64,000 nucleotides of DNA from Tetracentron sinense (GCA_015143295.1 CM026562.1:8460041-8524040); one strand, 5' to 3'; shown: positions 12,168 through 24,723, counted from the stretch's first letter. Translations and numbers: made by a program. The notes: generated from the letters alone by a model not told the origin.

Positions 12168-14108
12168 TAAATATCCTCTTGAATGTTTCCATTCAAGAAA
12201 GTGGTTTTGACATCTATCTGCCAAATTTCATAATCATAGTGAGCAGCAATTGATAAGAGAATTCTGATGGACTTAAGCATTGCTACTGGTTAAAAGGTTT
12301 CCTCATAGTCGATACCAGCTCTTTGACTATAACATTTCGCCACAAGCCTTTCTTTAAAGGTTTCTACTTTTCCATTTGATCTATGTTTCCTCTTGTAGAT
12401 CCATTTGCACCCAATGGGTCTTATTCCCTCAGGTTTTTCAACCAATGTCCAGACACCATTCGAGTACATGGAGTCCATTTCAGATTCCATGATCTTATTC
12501 CAATTATCATAATCAATACCACATATTGCCTCTTGATAAGTATAAGGATCATCTTCTAAGGAATCCGATTTCATAGTATATACCTCATGCTGATAAGACA
12601 ATCTATCTGGAGGTCAACTAATCTTTGTACTTCTCCTAGGCTATTGTATACTTAAAGGTTCAGCTAAGATAGGTTTAACCATGGTCATTTATTCTGATTT
12701 TGCTCCTCGAGATATATTCTAAATCCAATTTCTCTATTGAAGATAAAATCCTCTTCTAGAGAAATGGCATTCCTGCTTACAAACACCTTTTATTCGCTAG
12801 GATTATAGAAATATAATTCAAGAGTTTTTTTTTGGTATCCTATAACTAGGCACTTCTCAGTCCTACTTTCCAACTTGTCAATGTTCTGCTTTCGCACATG
12901 AACTTGACAACCGCCATATCCTGACAAGCTTTATACTAGACTTTCGCCCATTCCATAGCTCAAAAGGAGTTTTGGAAACAGACTTAAAAGGTATTCTATT
13001 CAATAGATAGATAGCAGTCTCTAATGCATATTCCCAAAAAGAAATTGGCAAGTCAGTTTTATTCATCATAGAACGAACTATTTCCAATAAGGTTCGATTT
13101 TTTCTTTCTGAAACACCATTAAGCTGAGGTGTTCCTGGGGGAGTCCATTGGGATAAAATTTCATTATCTCTAAGATAATCCATGAACTCATTTGAGAGGT
13201 ACTTTCCTCCTCGGTCGGATCTGAGAATTTTAATATTTTTACCTGATTACTTTTCTACTTCATTTCAGAATTCTTTGAATTTTTCAAAAGATTTCGACTT
13301 ATGTTTCATTAGATATATAAAACCAAATCTGGAAAAATCATCTATGAATGTTATGAAGTAGATAAAGTCACCTCTAGCTGAATGATTCATGGGTCCACAT
13401 ACATCAGTGTGAATTAAATCCAATATACGAGTGGCTCTCTTTGGTTTACTTGTAAATGACCTTTTGGTCATTTTACCTTTCAAACAAGGTTCACAAGTTG
13501 GATAAGGTTCAACATGTAAATGGTTTAAAGAACCATCCTTTACCAACCTGTGGATCCTATCCAAATCGATATGGCCTAATCTGAGATGTCATAAGTATGT
13601 TGGATTCACAGAATCTCTACCTATTTTCTGAGGCTTCACACTTGTAGACTTATTATCCTCAATGTTATTAACAGAATTGCATATAGGATAAAGATAATAA
13701 AGACCATTAGACAATGTGCCAGAAACAATAAAATTATTATTGTACTTGATAACTACACTAGTGTCAAAATGCACTGAATAATCAATAGAGATTAAACTAG
13801 AAACAGAAATCAAATTTCTACGCATGTCTAACACATATAAACAGTCCTTCAAAATTAAGATCATATCTAAAGCAAATTCTAAAAGATAAGTCCCGATGGC
13901 GATCGCAACAACACTTGCTTTCGTTCCCATCCTTATATTGACTTCCCCATCATTGAGCTTTCTGCTCTCCTGAAACCCCTGCAACATATTGCAAATGTGT
14001 GAAGTAGATCCAATATCCACACACCAAGAGTTAGAGGAACCAACAATGAAGTTGCATTCAATGATGAAAGATTCGAGCATACCTTCCAAAGGTTTGTCCT
14101 TGAGAGAT
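12168..14108 (-). pseudogene. Copia pol remnant: protease, integrase, N-terminal RT
   Basis: Minus-strand order: a protease block WCVDIGSTSHIC near 14020 (the usual D-S/T-G-A has become D-I-G-S); a GAG-pre-integrase zinc region ending CEPCLKGKM near 13490; the integrase core with IHTDVCGPM, TFIDDFSRFGFIYL and GVSERKNRTLLE spread over 13440-13090; then RT from WNKIMESEMDSM to WKWIYK-like residues and DVKTTFLNGNIQEDIY at 12168. At least four stops or frameshifts separate the open stretches (14089-13589, 13564-13265, 13183-12878, 12601-12290). It continues at 6618 after LTR-1 and at 16785 beyond LTR-3. Non-functional. Confidence 0.85.
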
Positions 14109-14521
14109 TGTAGAGACCCGAATTTAATTTCTTGGTATTTGTGCTATTTATATGAATTTCTTAGAATATGAGTCTAATTTTAAAATATATGTACTCCTAT
14201 GAGAATTAATGTGGAAAACCTAGATGTAGTAACTCCTTATATAATAATATAGTAATTCATGTATTATTATTATTCTTATTCTTATTATTATTAAATTAAA
14301 AGTCTTGAGTTTATGGGACTATCTCATTACCTAAAACAAGATTAGTATATTTATTTTATAACTTCTAGGAGTTTAGGGTTCAAACCTTGGGTTCACAGCA
14401 TTAACTCAAGTGTTTTGGAGTTCTCTTTCACCTTTATCTCACTTGATGAGATATTTTGGCCTTCAAGACTTAAAATTGAGACTTCTCTATTAAAGAAGAA
14501 ATTGTTTCTCTTTGAATGAAG

Positions 14522-14730
14522 AGTCCAACGCAAGTTGAATCGTCTAATTACGATAACCGAGTCAAAAGTTATTGTCATAATACCGAAGGAGGGTTCCGGA
14601 GGAAAAAAATATGAGGAGGCGATCAATCACCCATCAGTGCGATTGATCGCCCAACACGGGAATTTTTCCAGAAAATCATGATTTTTTTACCTTTTTAGCT
14701 TCCCTTGGGTCTGCCAACTCCATAAATACC
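14522..14730 (+). promoter_or_regulatory. LTR-3 promoter: hairpin plus TATA-like box
   Basis: The block GTCCAACGCAAGTTGAATCG (14521-14540) matches those in LTR-1 and LTR-2. It is followed by an inverted repeat, GGCGATCAATCAC at 14618-14630 against GTGCGATTGATCGCC at 14638-14652. CATAAATACC lies at 14721-14730. The order block, palindrome, TATA is the same as in the other two gypsy-like LTRs. Confidence 0.45.
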
Positions 14731-15889
14731 TCTTTAACTCGTGAATTAGGTTTCCTAGAGCCTCATAAACATAAAAGAGAGAGAGAAGAGAATATTTTAA
14801 GAGATCCAAAGAGAGAAAAGCCTAGAGATTTCAAGGATTCAATAAAAGAAGAAGGAAAGAGACTTGAAGATCTAGATCAAGCCTCATTCGCAAGCGTAAG
14901 ATCGTAGGAAAACGATTAAGAAAGGTAAATAATTTTCAATAGTTCTCAATTTTATAAATATTAATCTAAAGTATGAATCTAATGATAAGATCTATGTAAA
15001 GAACATGAGTAAAAGTAAGATAAAGGGATTTGATCATTCCTCATGCAATGTTTCTATGAATAATGTAAATATGGATTTCTTTCTATTAATATGATAATTA
15101 TTAATATAAATAAGAATAGATAGTTGAATTTAAAGTAAGAAAACAAGATCAAAGCATGTTATATTATGTATACCCCTTATTAAATATGTTTATGATTTTT
15201 AAAGATGTTTTATTTATGATTTTTATAATATATATCAACAAGGGGAAAGGGAATGAAAATTGTGGTGTATGTATAAATTGAGAATGAAGGAAGAGATGAA
15301 ATTATGGAGTTGAATGTAATGCATGAAATAATTAAATGATGGATATAGATTATTTGTGAGATTAGGGTTACATGTTAGTGTGTTTTGTGGATATAATCTA
15401 TAAAAATTATGATTGATAAATTATATAGTGTAATTATAATATTGATCTTGATTAAAAAGAGAGTTGTTAGATATTTAAATTAGATTGTGAATTATGCATG
15501 TTGAAAATAAACTATGGTTAAAGTCTATTAAATTATTGGGAACATGAATGTTTCTGTGTGTTTATTTTATGTTTTCAAACGTGATATATTGTTGGACAAA
15601 AGAATTTTGATGAGAGTCAAGCTTGCTTAGGCCTAATTAACATAGTGGAATGAGATGCTATGGTGAGATGTCTTATGGTCCTTGACTGATAGTCTTAGGT
15701 ATAATTTAACCAAGAGTATATTACCGTACACTCACTCAAGATAATGAATATGTACAAGCATGATAAAAAGTAAGATTACAAGTATTATACAAGTATAAGA
15801 GTACACACGAAAGCAATGAATGCATGATCGAGTTTTGCACTGCCCAAGTAACAACAAGCCTAAGATCAAGGCAAGACAAACCGTATGCA

Positions 15890-16040
15890 CCAGATAATGT
15901 GCAGATAAGCCGTATGCACCGGAAATTTGTAGACAAGCTGTATACACCGGACAATGTTTAGACAAGTCATATGTATTAGATAATGTGTAAGCAAGCCGTA
16001 TACACCGGATAATGTGTAAGCCAAGTGGTACATCGGTGAG
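15890..16040. repeat. Mid-LTR minisatellite of LTR-3
   Basis: About four to five units of roughly 35 bp with an AAGCCGTATACACCGGA core followed by AATGTGTAG. Units are diverged. Confidence 0.7.
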
Positions 16041-16784
16041 TAAGGTATATGTTAATCTCTACCCAATATATGAGGTAGAGTTATTTTAAGTTATTGCACA
16101 GTACATGTTGTTTGATTTAGTTACGAAAAAGAAAGACAAGAAATAAAAGTCAAGTAATAAGACAAACAAGATAAGTACAAGTGAGCACATGAAAGAATTA
16201 AAAAGAAAAGATGTTTCCGCACTCTGATTTTTGTATGTGAATTGTAATTGAACTGTTACTTGTATGCATATTATAGTTATGATATTGTTTACTATGGATT
16301 GTTATATACGTGGAGTAATTTGTTACTAAACCGATAACTTTTGTTGTCAGCAGGTTCAAGATTTGATAATTGTGCCCAGGAGTCTTGAGTTGAAGAGGAG
16401 TACGTAAGGAAGATCTTGCAAGTGATCATCTCGAAGAGGAACAGGATTTCGATGGATGGTTTTACTATTATTTTAGTTTATTAGAAATTGTTTAGATTCC
16501 AGAGAGATTGTAATTAGTTTATTATGTTTTAGTTTTAATTTGGGATATTTAGATTTGATATAGTTAATTAAAGAGTTGAGAATTACAAGGATGATTCAGA
16601 TTATCTAGGGTCAGTTTAATTACAAATTTTAATTGAAGTTCAGTTGAGGTATTAAATGTTATTCCATTGAAGAAATTTTTAAGTTCAGATTTTGGTATGC
16701 CTTTAAAGCTCATTAAATGGATTAAGTCAAGTAAGTCACGTGCCAAAGTTCTAAATTATCTTAGGGGGATTTTGAGCTGCGACA

Positions 16785-17564
16785 AAGATGCTAAGTAAAC
16801 TCAGCACTGCCTCTTCTAGTGACCTAGTTTCTTGCAATAGAAGCAGATATTCTGATTCTTATCATTGCTTTGAGAAACTTGGAGAAATCGGACTTCTTCT
16901 TTTTCTTGCCTTTGCCCTTAGGCTTAGGCCTCGAAGGTCCAACTCCCTCTGCCACATATGCAAAGAGCTTAGTACGCTTCATAAGATTTTCAACTTCTTT
17001 CAACATGTTTAGGAGCTCTGGCAGAGCAGTCTCCAACTTGTTCATGTTGAAATTCAACACAAACGCAGAAAAGGATTCTGGGAGAGAGTTTAGGATCGCA
17101 TCCGTTCGACTCTGTTGATCAAGATCTCCACCAAGATTCAAGAGTTCATTAATGAACCCCATCATTTTGATGACATGCTCCCGGACTAAACTTCCATCAA
17201 ACATCATCATTCCCATTGGTCCTTTCATAGCCAACTGCTTAGCAGTCCTATTCTGTTCCCCAAACATCTCCCTGAGATTTGTCATAATGTCCTTAGCAAT
17301 ACCAAAACTTTTGTACTGCTATTGAAGGACATTAGATATAGATGCAAGAATGTAGCATTTGGCCAAACTATTTAACTCATGTTATTTAGAGGCTTTCTCA
17401 ACCTGTTCTAGGGTCTGAATTGCCTCATCAAATTCCAGATAATCGGAAGTAAGAACATAAACAATCTTCTGAGAGGTTAGCACACTGTCAAAGTTTCTTT
17501 TCCAGTCCACAAAATTAGGATCAGTCAAACGATTCTCATCTAGAATCTTGGAAAGGGGATTCAT
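16785..17564 (-). pseudogene. Copia gag remnant with decayed zinc knuckle
   Basis: The ORF starting at 17564 reads MNPLSKILDENRLTDPNF then W-K, typical of copia Gag N-termini. After a break it resumes in 17285-16824 with SLPESFSAFVLNFNMNK, a lysine-rich linker, and then in another frame the zinc knuckle CFYCKKLGH-stop-KRQC near 16800-16850. The Trp position of the knuckle is now TAG and a TGA follows the last Cys, so it cannot be read through. The knuckle lies next to the LTR-3 junction. Gag would package element RNA; this copy is dead. Confidence 0.8.
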
Positions 17565-18360
17565 GGTTATCTACTAAATAAAATAAAGCATAAACGATTA
17601 AATTATTTTTCACACATATATTCATTAGATTTTGGGATTTTAAATATGCGATGATCCTCTCATATTTCTTCAAATTTCATAATTTCCTTCATTATATGAA
17701 ATTAGGAAATAAACCTTTTATTTCAGATGAGTATTGGGATCATTATAATACACATGTAATCTTCTACGGTATGATAGTATTACACATGCACCATAAGGTG
17801 GATAGTAGCTATCTATCAAACTAAACATCTCATGCATAAATGGAGGATGGTAATGGTAGGTGATGTTTTCTATATATGTAAGAGCGAGTGTGGTTTAGAG
17901 AGAGATTGGAAATGGAGGATGGTAGTGGGATGAGAGAGATGTTGGTGGTTGGGATGAGAGAGATATGTGGTTGTACTCTTATGTTCATTGCACGTGCCTT
18001 CTGTTAGTAATAGATAATTAGAATTAAGTGGAATAATAAATAGAATAAAATATAAGCTTTGTTTTTAAAAAAGCTTTAAGGCACCTCTCTTAGCTCTCTT
18101 AATCTCCTTTCTCATGAAACTCTATTAAATTATTTCCTACACTCTTAAAACCAAGCAAATCAACCTTTCAAGAGATATAAATAGAATTCAAGTTCTATTT
18201 ATAAAGCAGCTGCTATGACAAATCGACAAAACTGCAAAACCTTCCTATAAGAAAACTTTATAATCACGTGATGTGTCGTATTTCAATATCCATCAGATGC
18301 TCTCATCATTTTCACAACCATTGTTAGAATTTCTCACTTCCCAAACCATCAAATCACAAC
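17565..18360. other. Unassigned DNA upstream of copia gag
   Basis: This is where the copia leader and 5' LTR should lie. I found neither a tRNA-Met primer-binding site nor similarity to the 3' LTR at 3238-5425. It is AT-rich with a duplicated GGAGGATGGTAATGG-like stretch near 17840 and 17910. It may be a highly diverged leader or host flank. Confidence 0.35.
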
Positions 18361-18365
18361 CCAAC

Positions 18366-20463
18366 TGTAACGTCCCGAATTTCGAAAAAGACCGGTTACT
18401 CAACTCGTAATCCCTGGATCGCCCATTTTCCAAGAACTCGGAGAGTTAAAATGAAAATGAATTATATTCTATATTAAAATTAATATTCTCTAATCATTCA
18501 TTAATCAAAATTACACATTTTGTTATCACAAATTTCAAACCATATTAACCAATTTATAATATGATGTAGCAATAACAATTATAATTATGTAACCGTCATA
18601 AGAAATTCAATAAAACAATATTATCATAATGAAAGGCTCATAAAGCCGAACTAAGTCTTACAATCATCAATCTCGATCAACATAAAAATTAATAAACTTT
18701 TTGTCCTTAGTACAACTTTCCACCAAGTTGAGTAGCTCAATCTAAAAATATAAATCAACAATAAGCTTCACATGTCTAATAGGAAATCAACTCAAATCAA
18801 ATATCATAATAGTGATGATAAATACTAATTAATGAAAATCATTCTTTTTAAAATAATGCAATACAAAAATTTCTATGCGAATAACTCAAATCAATTTAAC
18901 CATACACTTACACTTATACCAAAGACTTTCTTTCATCTGTATTTGTGTATTAATGTGGCTCGATTTTTTCTCACCAGCTCAGCCTAACTCTCATAATACC
19001 CACACTAGGGTCTTCTCGAGGATGTTTGAGACCTTTCACCATAGGGCACCGGGCCCTTCTTGCTTACTTTAGGGGAATTTTCCCAAGGAGTCTCAAGGAC
19101 ATGCCCATATACACGTATTCAAACAAAACAAAATTCACCACTGTTCATTCTCATTATTCTTTTTGTTAATTCTCAAGTATAAACACTCCAAATGAATTAA
19201 CCATTATTTTTTTAGAAGATTAATTTAATGAAGTTTACTATAAAAATATTGAACATTTCAAAACTCATGATTTTTCACATAAAATAAAATAATTTCATAC
19301 TTAAATAATGATGTTGAAAACAGTAAACTGTAAAATAGAGCTGAGTTTAAGAAATATTATAAACTAAGTATAAATCCAATTACACTCAAATCACATGGGT
19401 TTTAAAGCTAACTCAAATATACATTACAAAACGTTTGAGGATTTATAGGGTAACTTTTCATACCTAAAATAGTTAATTAATAGAGTTATAGTATTGCAGG
19501 TTCTGAAATCCAGAGTCGACCACGTCTAACTAATAAATTCATATTAAATTTAATGTAACTCGGAATTGGATGAAACAAGTTGGGTTTTAAAGAAGATAGA
19601 ATAAGTCATGTACAGTAAAAATATCACGATTTTATCAAAAGAATAAATATATTTAAAAAATTCGTTAAAACACCATCACCAGAATCTGGGTATGCAGTTT
19701 ATTGCATAAACCCCCAAAATCCGCGATCAAATAAAATAATAAATGATCAAGAAAAAATCTAGAAAATTACAAAAGTGGTATTAATTAATTAAGATTATTT
19801 TTCAATTAGTAAAAATATTAAATTTTATATACACAATAAGCTACACATATTTCTCTAAATCAAATACAGTTTTTGACAGATTCTATAGAACTCAATAATT
19901 TTTACAAACTAATTTATGAGTCATTTAAAAAAAAATTAAGAAGAACATTATTATGAATTCTAACAATAACATAAATTTTAAACTAATTAATTTTAACAAA
20001 ATAATCTTTATTTATTTATTTTATTCATTACACAATCATGTTTTAAGATTTATATTAGATTTCTACCTCGCTTTCACAACTCGAAACCTTTGATCTTGAA
20101 GCTTCAATGATCTTCTTTTCATTCTACTTGATTGATTCCTTGAACTAATGAATCATCAACATAAATTATTTCTTAAGTTTAGGGTTTAGAAAAAACATGA
20201 GAACAAAAGAGAAATCACACGTACAAAATTCTCTACTCACTTAATTGTCTCAATTTCCTTTAATCTCTCCTCATTTCCCTATTAATTTGAAATTCAAACT
20301 TTCTTATCATTTTAAAATTCAAACTACTACTCAAGGTTTAAGAGGGTATGGGCTTGGCCCAACCAAGCATCTACTACGGACTTTCATTCGTTGGGCCCTA
20401 AGAGTTAGTAGGCTTAACAAACACAAAATCTCAAAAGATCTAAAATAAAATTGGGTTATTGCA
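18366..20463 (-). mobile_element. LTR-4: solo LTR with perfect target duplication
   Basis: Plus-strand ends are TGTAACGTCCCGAATTTCG and GGGTTATTGCA, 2098 bp, flanked by CCAAC on both sides (18361-18365 and 20464-20468). TGTAACGTCCC is the reverse complement of the GGCGTTACA-type end of LTR-1, so it is placed on the minus strand. No coding region or palindrome array was seen. A CCGGGCCC-containing GC-rich patch lies near 19050. Gypsy-like by ends only. Confidence 0.7.
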
Positions 20464-21212
20464 CCAACACTTAGAGGCTGTTTGGTTCGAATTATGAAAA
20501 TCATAATTGATTATACAGAAAACATTGTCATGAATAATCGTTGTCTACTTAAAGCTTTGTTATAAATAATTCTGTTTGGATCAACCTAACATAAAACTGA
20601 TTACTAATCTAAAATTTTGAAAATGTTATTAATTCCTTGAAATTGAACAAAAAAGACTCTATCTATAAACAATTGTTACTATAAAAGTGACATAATTAAA
20701 TACTTTGAAGATAATAATTACAAACTATAAAAAGTGATATAAGTCCCTACTTGAAGACAATGGTTACAAACCATAACTGTAACATTAAAAAAATAATAAC
20801 AACCAGAATTATTATGCAGCCACATGATGCATACAGAAGCATTTGGTATCTCTTACATTCCTCCACCATATTATTGTTATGGTGGACCGTTGTGCACCAA
20901 TATCTTCTTCATCAACCCATATGAAAGATCTAGAGTGATTCTGTATTCAATATACAAATAATGGTAAAAAAATACAAACATGAAATTACAACTATATTAC
21001 TTTATTATATTTTTTTACCTGCCAAAGTGGACATCAATAGAATAAACGACCATAGTTTTGTTTTGTTTTTGCCTCATGGACTTGCATGTTATTATTCAAA
21101 GCAAAGTATAGTAATCCGCCACGGTCTAGTGGAAAACATAATTGCCACTTAGATATGTATTCCTCATTCTTTCAGTGAGGTTATCCCTATGCGCTCTCAT
21201 CTCTGGTTGTTG

Positions 21213-21659
21213 CTAGTGCGCTTGTTCATCCACATTTGAAGTGCTTTCACGAGATGAAGCGTTGTTGTCTACAACCAATTCATCTATCTCATACTCTTCG
21301 AACAAGTCATCTTTTATAGCCTTTTGACGAATAAAATTGTGTACAACACATGCAGCTACTACAATATCTCTCTGCTTCAAATATGAGTATAGAGTCATAC
21401 ACTTTAACATAGGAAATCGTGCTTTCAATAAGCCAAAACAACGTTCTATTACATTTCTTAATGAGGAATATGCACGATTAAATAGTTCTTTTACATCAAA
21501 TGGACCTCTACCACCTCTATAGTATTGTAAATGATATCGTATTCCGTGATAAGATGCAAGAAATTCCCTCATATTAAGATAGCTAGCATCAACAACATAA
21601 TATTTTCCTGTAATCAAAATCATATTTAGATTCAAATTCAAATATATATGCATCATCAA
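21213..21659 (-). pseudogene. Harbinger DDE transposase, C-terminal fragment
   Basis: The 148-residue open stretch has GKYYVVDASYLN, the DDE_Tnp_4 strand with the second catalytic Asp. It continues with YHLQYYRGGRGPFDVKELFN, SLRNVIERCFGLLKARFP with the catalytic Glu region, and VVAACVVHNF. These are the standard HARBI1/ALP-like landmarks. Family transposases have about 350-450 residues, so the N-terminal half with the first Asp is missing. It would cut and paste the element as a nuclease with the Myb-like partner; this copy cannot. Confidence 0.85.
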
Positions 21660-21719
21660 TGTTCTTTTTTAGGCTCTTTATGCATCCATAATATTTTCCT
21701 GTAACTACAATGTTCTTTT

Positions 21720-22206
21720 TAAGCAGCTCAACTAGTTGCACATGTATCTCCAAAAATTGTTGTCATCTTCTCATACATTGAGCATGTGGTGGTTTTAAAC
21801 TACTCATATGTTGGGTCTACTTGTATTGATGTACGTGAAGTGCTGATTGTCAGTAATATCATTAGATTATTAATCATTACAATTATTAACCATTGTACAT
21901 TTATCAGATTCATCTTTCTTCATTAGCAGTGACGACTTTTCGTATTGGATCTCACCCAAAGCATGTCTGTTCAATGAGTTTATTCCAAGACCTCCACTTA
22001 GCCTTAAGAGTTGCTAAGTAGTTTTTCAACTACTGGTGCTGGTACTCTTTACCAGATTTTTTGTTGAATTGCTCCCTAATATTTTTCCATCCAATCCTGT
22101 TGAAACTTGTGGTCACCCCTAACTCTATAAAGATCTGATCCAAAGATTCAGACCATTGGGCTTCACCCGACTTCTTACTACCACTAGGTTGGGTGGTGTT
22201 ATCCAT
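21720..22206 (-). pseudogene. Harbinger Myb/SANT-like DNA-binding ORF, two nonsense codons
   Basis: Starting at ATG 22206 the frame reads MDNTTQPSGSKKSGEAQWSE and continues through FNRIGWKNIREQFNKKSG, LKNYLATLKAKWRSW and CFG-stop-DPIRKVVTANEE. This is the Myb_DNA-bind_3 pattern including the GxGWDP loop, in which Trp TGG has become TGA. A further TAG interrupts the helix before LKNYL. A later YEKMTTIFGDTCATS stretch near 21740 matches the usual C-terminal tail. In plant PIF/Harbinger elements this protein assists binding and nuclear entry of the transposase. Confidence 0.75.
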
Positions 22207-24103
22207 GTCCTCTATAAATCAAATTAACAACTCAAGTGAAATGCAAATAATAACAAAAGGGAATTGAGAAATTAAGATATAGGTATACCAAGCAAACAAG
22301 GTAATAAAATACAAGTATACATACATACATACATTTATAGACATCAAACTTGTGTGTGTGTTTAATCCTTTTATTTTAAAATTCTAACTCTCCTTTAGAC
22401 AAGCATTATATTATTAAAGGAAAACATAAGACTACATGGAAACATCAAACATTATAATTGGTACATAACTACTTCAAATGTAACTAGAACAGATGCAAAC
22501 AAGTTAATACTAAAATATTTAAACTCTATAGCCATGTCGAGTGTTTGAAATAGGTGTTGAACATGATAAATAACATAACCCTCTTGGTAGTGTTCAGAGC
22601 CTTATATCAGTGTAAATGATTTCGGAATGCACAATTATTATTCATAACTGATACTAGTAACAATTACATAAAAATTGTTATCAATACTATAGAGTGTGAG
22701 CAAAAGAACTCAGGCATCACTTGATAAACAGAACTTCACCCACCACCACCACACACACACACACACAAGACACAATAAGCACATACACATGTTTGTGAAT
22801 CTGCAACAGTGTACACACAATAGAACTTGAACCTTATTTTCAAAAATAAGATTCTATTAAGCATCACAAAATAACACACATCATATCTCTTATGGGGATG
22901 TATCCATATTCAACTTTTTTAGAACAGAGGAGCAAATAAAAAATCAAGTAACATATCCGTGAACAAATGAGAAAATAGCTTAAGACATGGTTCACATGCT
23001 CATTAATCTGTATGTAGTGAGATATAGGAACATGGTCGACATGCTCCTTTCCTCTTCAAGAAATGAATTGTGTCAAGTCTGCAAAAATACAATGGATAGC
23101 CCAACTTACTCTATTTCTCCCTAGAATTGCTACAATAGAACATGGATGGAGTGAGATATAGGAAACAAAAAACTGAAGGCTTGAAGGCAAAGGGGGTAGC
23201 AAAAAGCCCTCCATGCTTTCTTTTGTTTACAAATTAAAAAAAAAGCTCTCCATGCAAAATTTGCTTTCCTTTTTATAGTAGCATCTTGTTTTTACCGACT
23301 CCTTACAAGAATTATAAGCCAGAAATGCATTAGTAATTAGGAAAAATCTTCTTCTGTTGTGACTCAAAATATATTAAAATCAAAGAACACGAGGTCTGCT
23401 GATGAGACACATCCATCCAACCCCCTCAAGTAGCAAGGCAAGATGACAAGATAAAATTTATCACACAGCTCTTATATATATGTTTATTCAGAAAGTGAAA
23501 CACCCATAAACAAATAACCCTAACAAAACTCAACACATAAATTGCTGAGAAACCATTTAGAACCCCCAAGAAGGGTAGCCAAATCAACTGATCCATACAA
23601 GACAAACTCTAGAAGGGTAACTCATGTTTTATTTTAGAAACCCCTAAAATTGAAGAACACAAACCCTAAGACGCCATTAAGGAAGAAATAAAGAAGAAAT
23701 AGAAGAATTAGAGAGAAGAAGGAGGAAGATGGAGCCGATTACCTGTACCGGCGGCATCTTCTCCGAGTCTTCTCAGTTGTTTTCTTCTCCTCTTTCTCCC
23801 TCACAGCAGTGTTCCCCTTTCATCAAACACAAATGAAAGAGAGTTTTGTGTTTTGGGGGGTCTGTTTTATGAATCGGAAGTTCCGTGAAACCGCCCTGCA
23901 TAATCGCCCTTGAAATCGATCATAGTTGCCATCGCATAATCACCCCCAGACTCGATTCCGAATACATCGGTTTTTAATGAAACCGATTTCATGATAATTG
24001 GTTCCTATATCCGAACCAAATGCGATTATGGGTTGTTGATTATCGTGAAATCGGTTCAAAGCGATTAAATCGCTTGATGGTATCCAAACCAAACGGGCTC
24101 TTA

Positions 24104-24723
24104 CCCCAAAAGCATGATCAAAATAATATTTATACAATGTTTTAAGTAATTTATTACATAAAACAAATAGCAATGATCAAACTTAGGGTGTGTTTGAAAA
24201 CTCTATACCCCAAAAGCAAAACCCATCAAAGACACCAAATTTAAGCACATATTCTAACTAATTTTTGAAGGTCTTGCACTTTCATAATATAAATGGTAAA
24301 ATGAAATTTAAATCTCCTGAAGCATGGCGAGGAGAAGGGAGTGACGAGGGGAAGCCTATTTGCATGTTTATCACCTCTGAACAATGCATATATATATCCA
24401 AGATCTAAAAAATGCTATATAAAATAACACATTAATTTGTTAAGAAGTATCTATTTGCAAAGTATTGTATCATAGATACAATTTTGTATTTTTTTTAAAG
24501 GGAGGTTCCTTTTTCACAATAGATCATCTCCTACACATTGCTTTGTTTTTTTTTCCCCCTACGGTTGTTTTCTTCCCCTCTTTCTCAACGAAAATGGCTG
24601 CTTTAGAGTAAATGAATCGTCCATCTAGTTGAATATTATATATACATATATTTAGCCTATTCTATTGAAATATATAGTCCCAAACTTGGTAGTAAACATG
24701 CTTCTGACAGTTATTTTAGTGGT
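24104..24723. other. Intergenic, nothing recognised
   Basis: AT-rich DNA between the Harbinger element and the hAT MITE. No coding signal. Confidence 0.4.

Larger units (their letters stand above)
14109..16784 (+). mobile_element. LTR-3: gypsy-like solo LTR inside copia gag-pol
   Basis: Begins TGTAGAGACCCGAATTTAA and ends TTTTGAGCTGCGACA, 2676 bp, flanked by GAGAT (14104-14108) and AAGAT (16785-16789), 4 of 5 identical. The insertion split the copia reading frame just after the Gag zinc knuckle. It has a TATA-like CATAAATACC at 14721, a CT/GA-rich leader, a mid-LTR minisatellite and no coding region. Its start shares CCCGAATTT with the end of the solo LTR at 18366-20463. Gypsy assignment is by terminal similarity to LTR-1 and LTR-2 only. 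Confidence 0.7.
3238..17564 (-). mobile_element. Decayed Ty1/copia retrotransposon split by nested LTR insertions
   Basis: Read on the minus strand the element goes gag (17564-16785), protease, integrase, N-terminal RT (14108-12168), C-terminal RT and RNase H (6618-5440), then a polypurine tract and 3' LTR (5425 down to about 3238). The order protease-integrase-RT-RNase H defines copia. Two insertions, at 6624-12167 and 14109-16784, split the coding region. Removing each insertion and one copy of its target duplication rejoins copia sequence; at the first the frame continues directly (DIY then MDQSEGFE). Many stops and frameshifts show age. No 5' LTR or tRNA primer-binding site was recognised beyond 17564, so that end is deleted or too diverged. 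Confidence 0.85.
20474..24100 (-). mobile_element. PIF/Harbinger transposon, defective
   Basis: Terminal inverted repeats GAGGCTGTTTGGTTCGAAT (20474) and, read inward from the right end, GAGCCCGTTTGGTTTGGAT (24100), flanked by a 3-bp TTA duplication (20471-20473 and 24101-24103). A 3-bp TTA target is diagnostic for this superfamily. Inside are the two expected proteins on the minus strand, both damaged: a Myb/SANT-like ORF at 22206-21720 and the C-terminal part of the DDE transposase at 21659-21213. Subterminal copies of an AAATCGGTT-type motif lie at 23860-24070. CA- and ATAC-type microsatellites sit near 22320 and 22745. About 1.7 kb of 5' sequence is non-coding. Confidence 0.8.
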
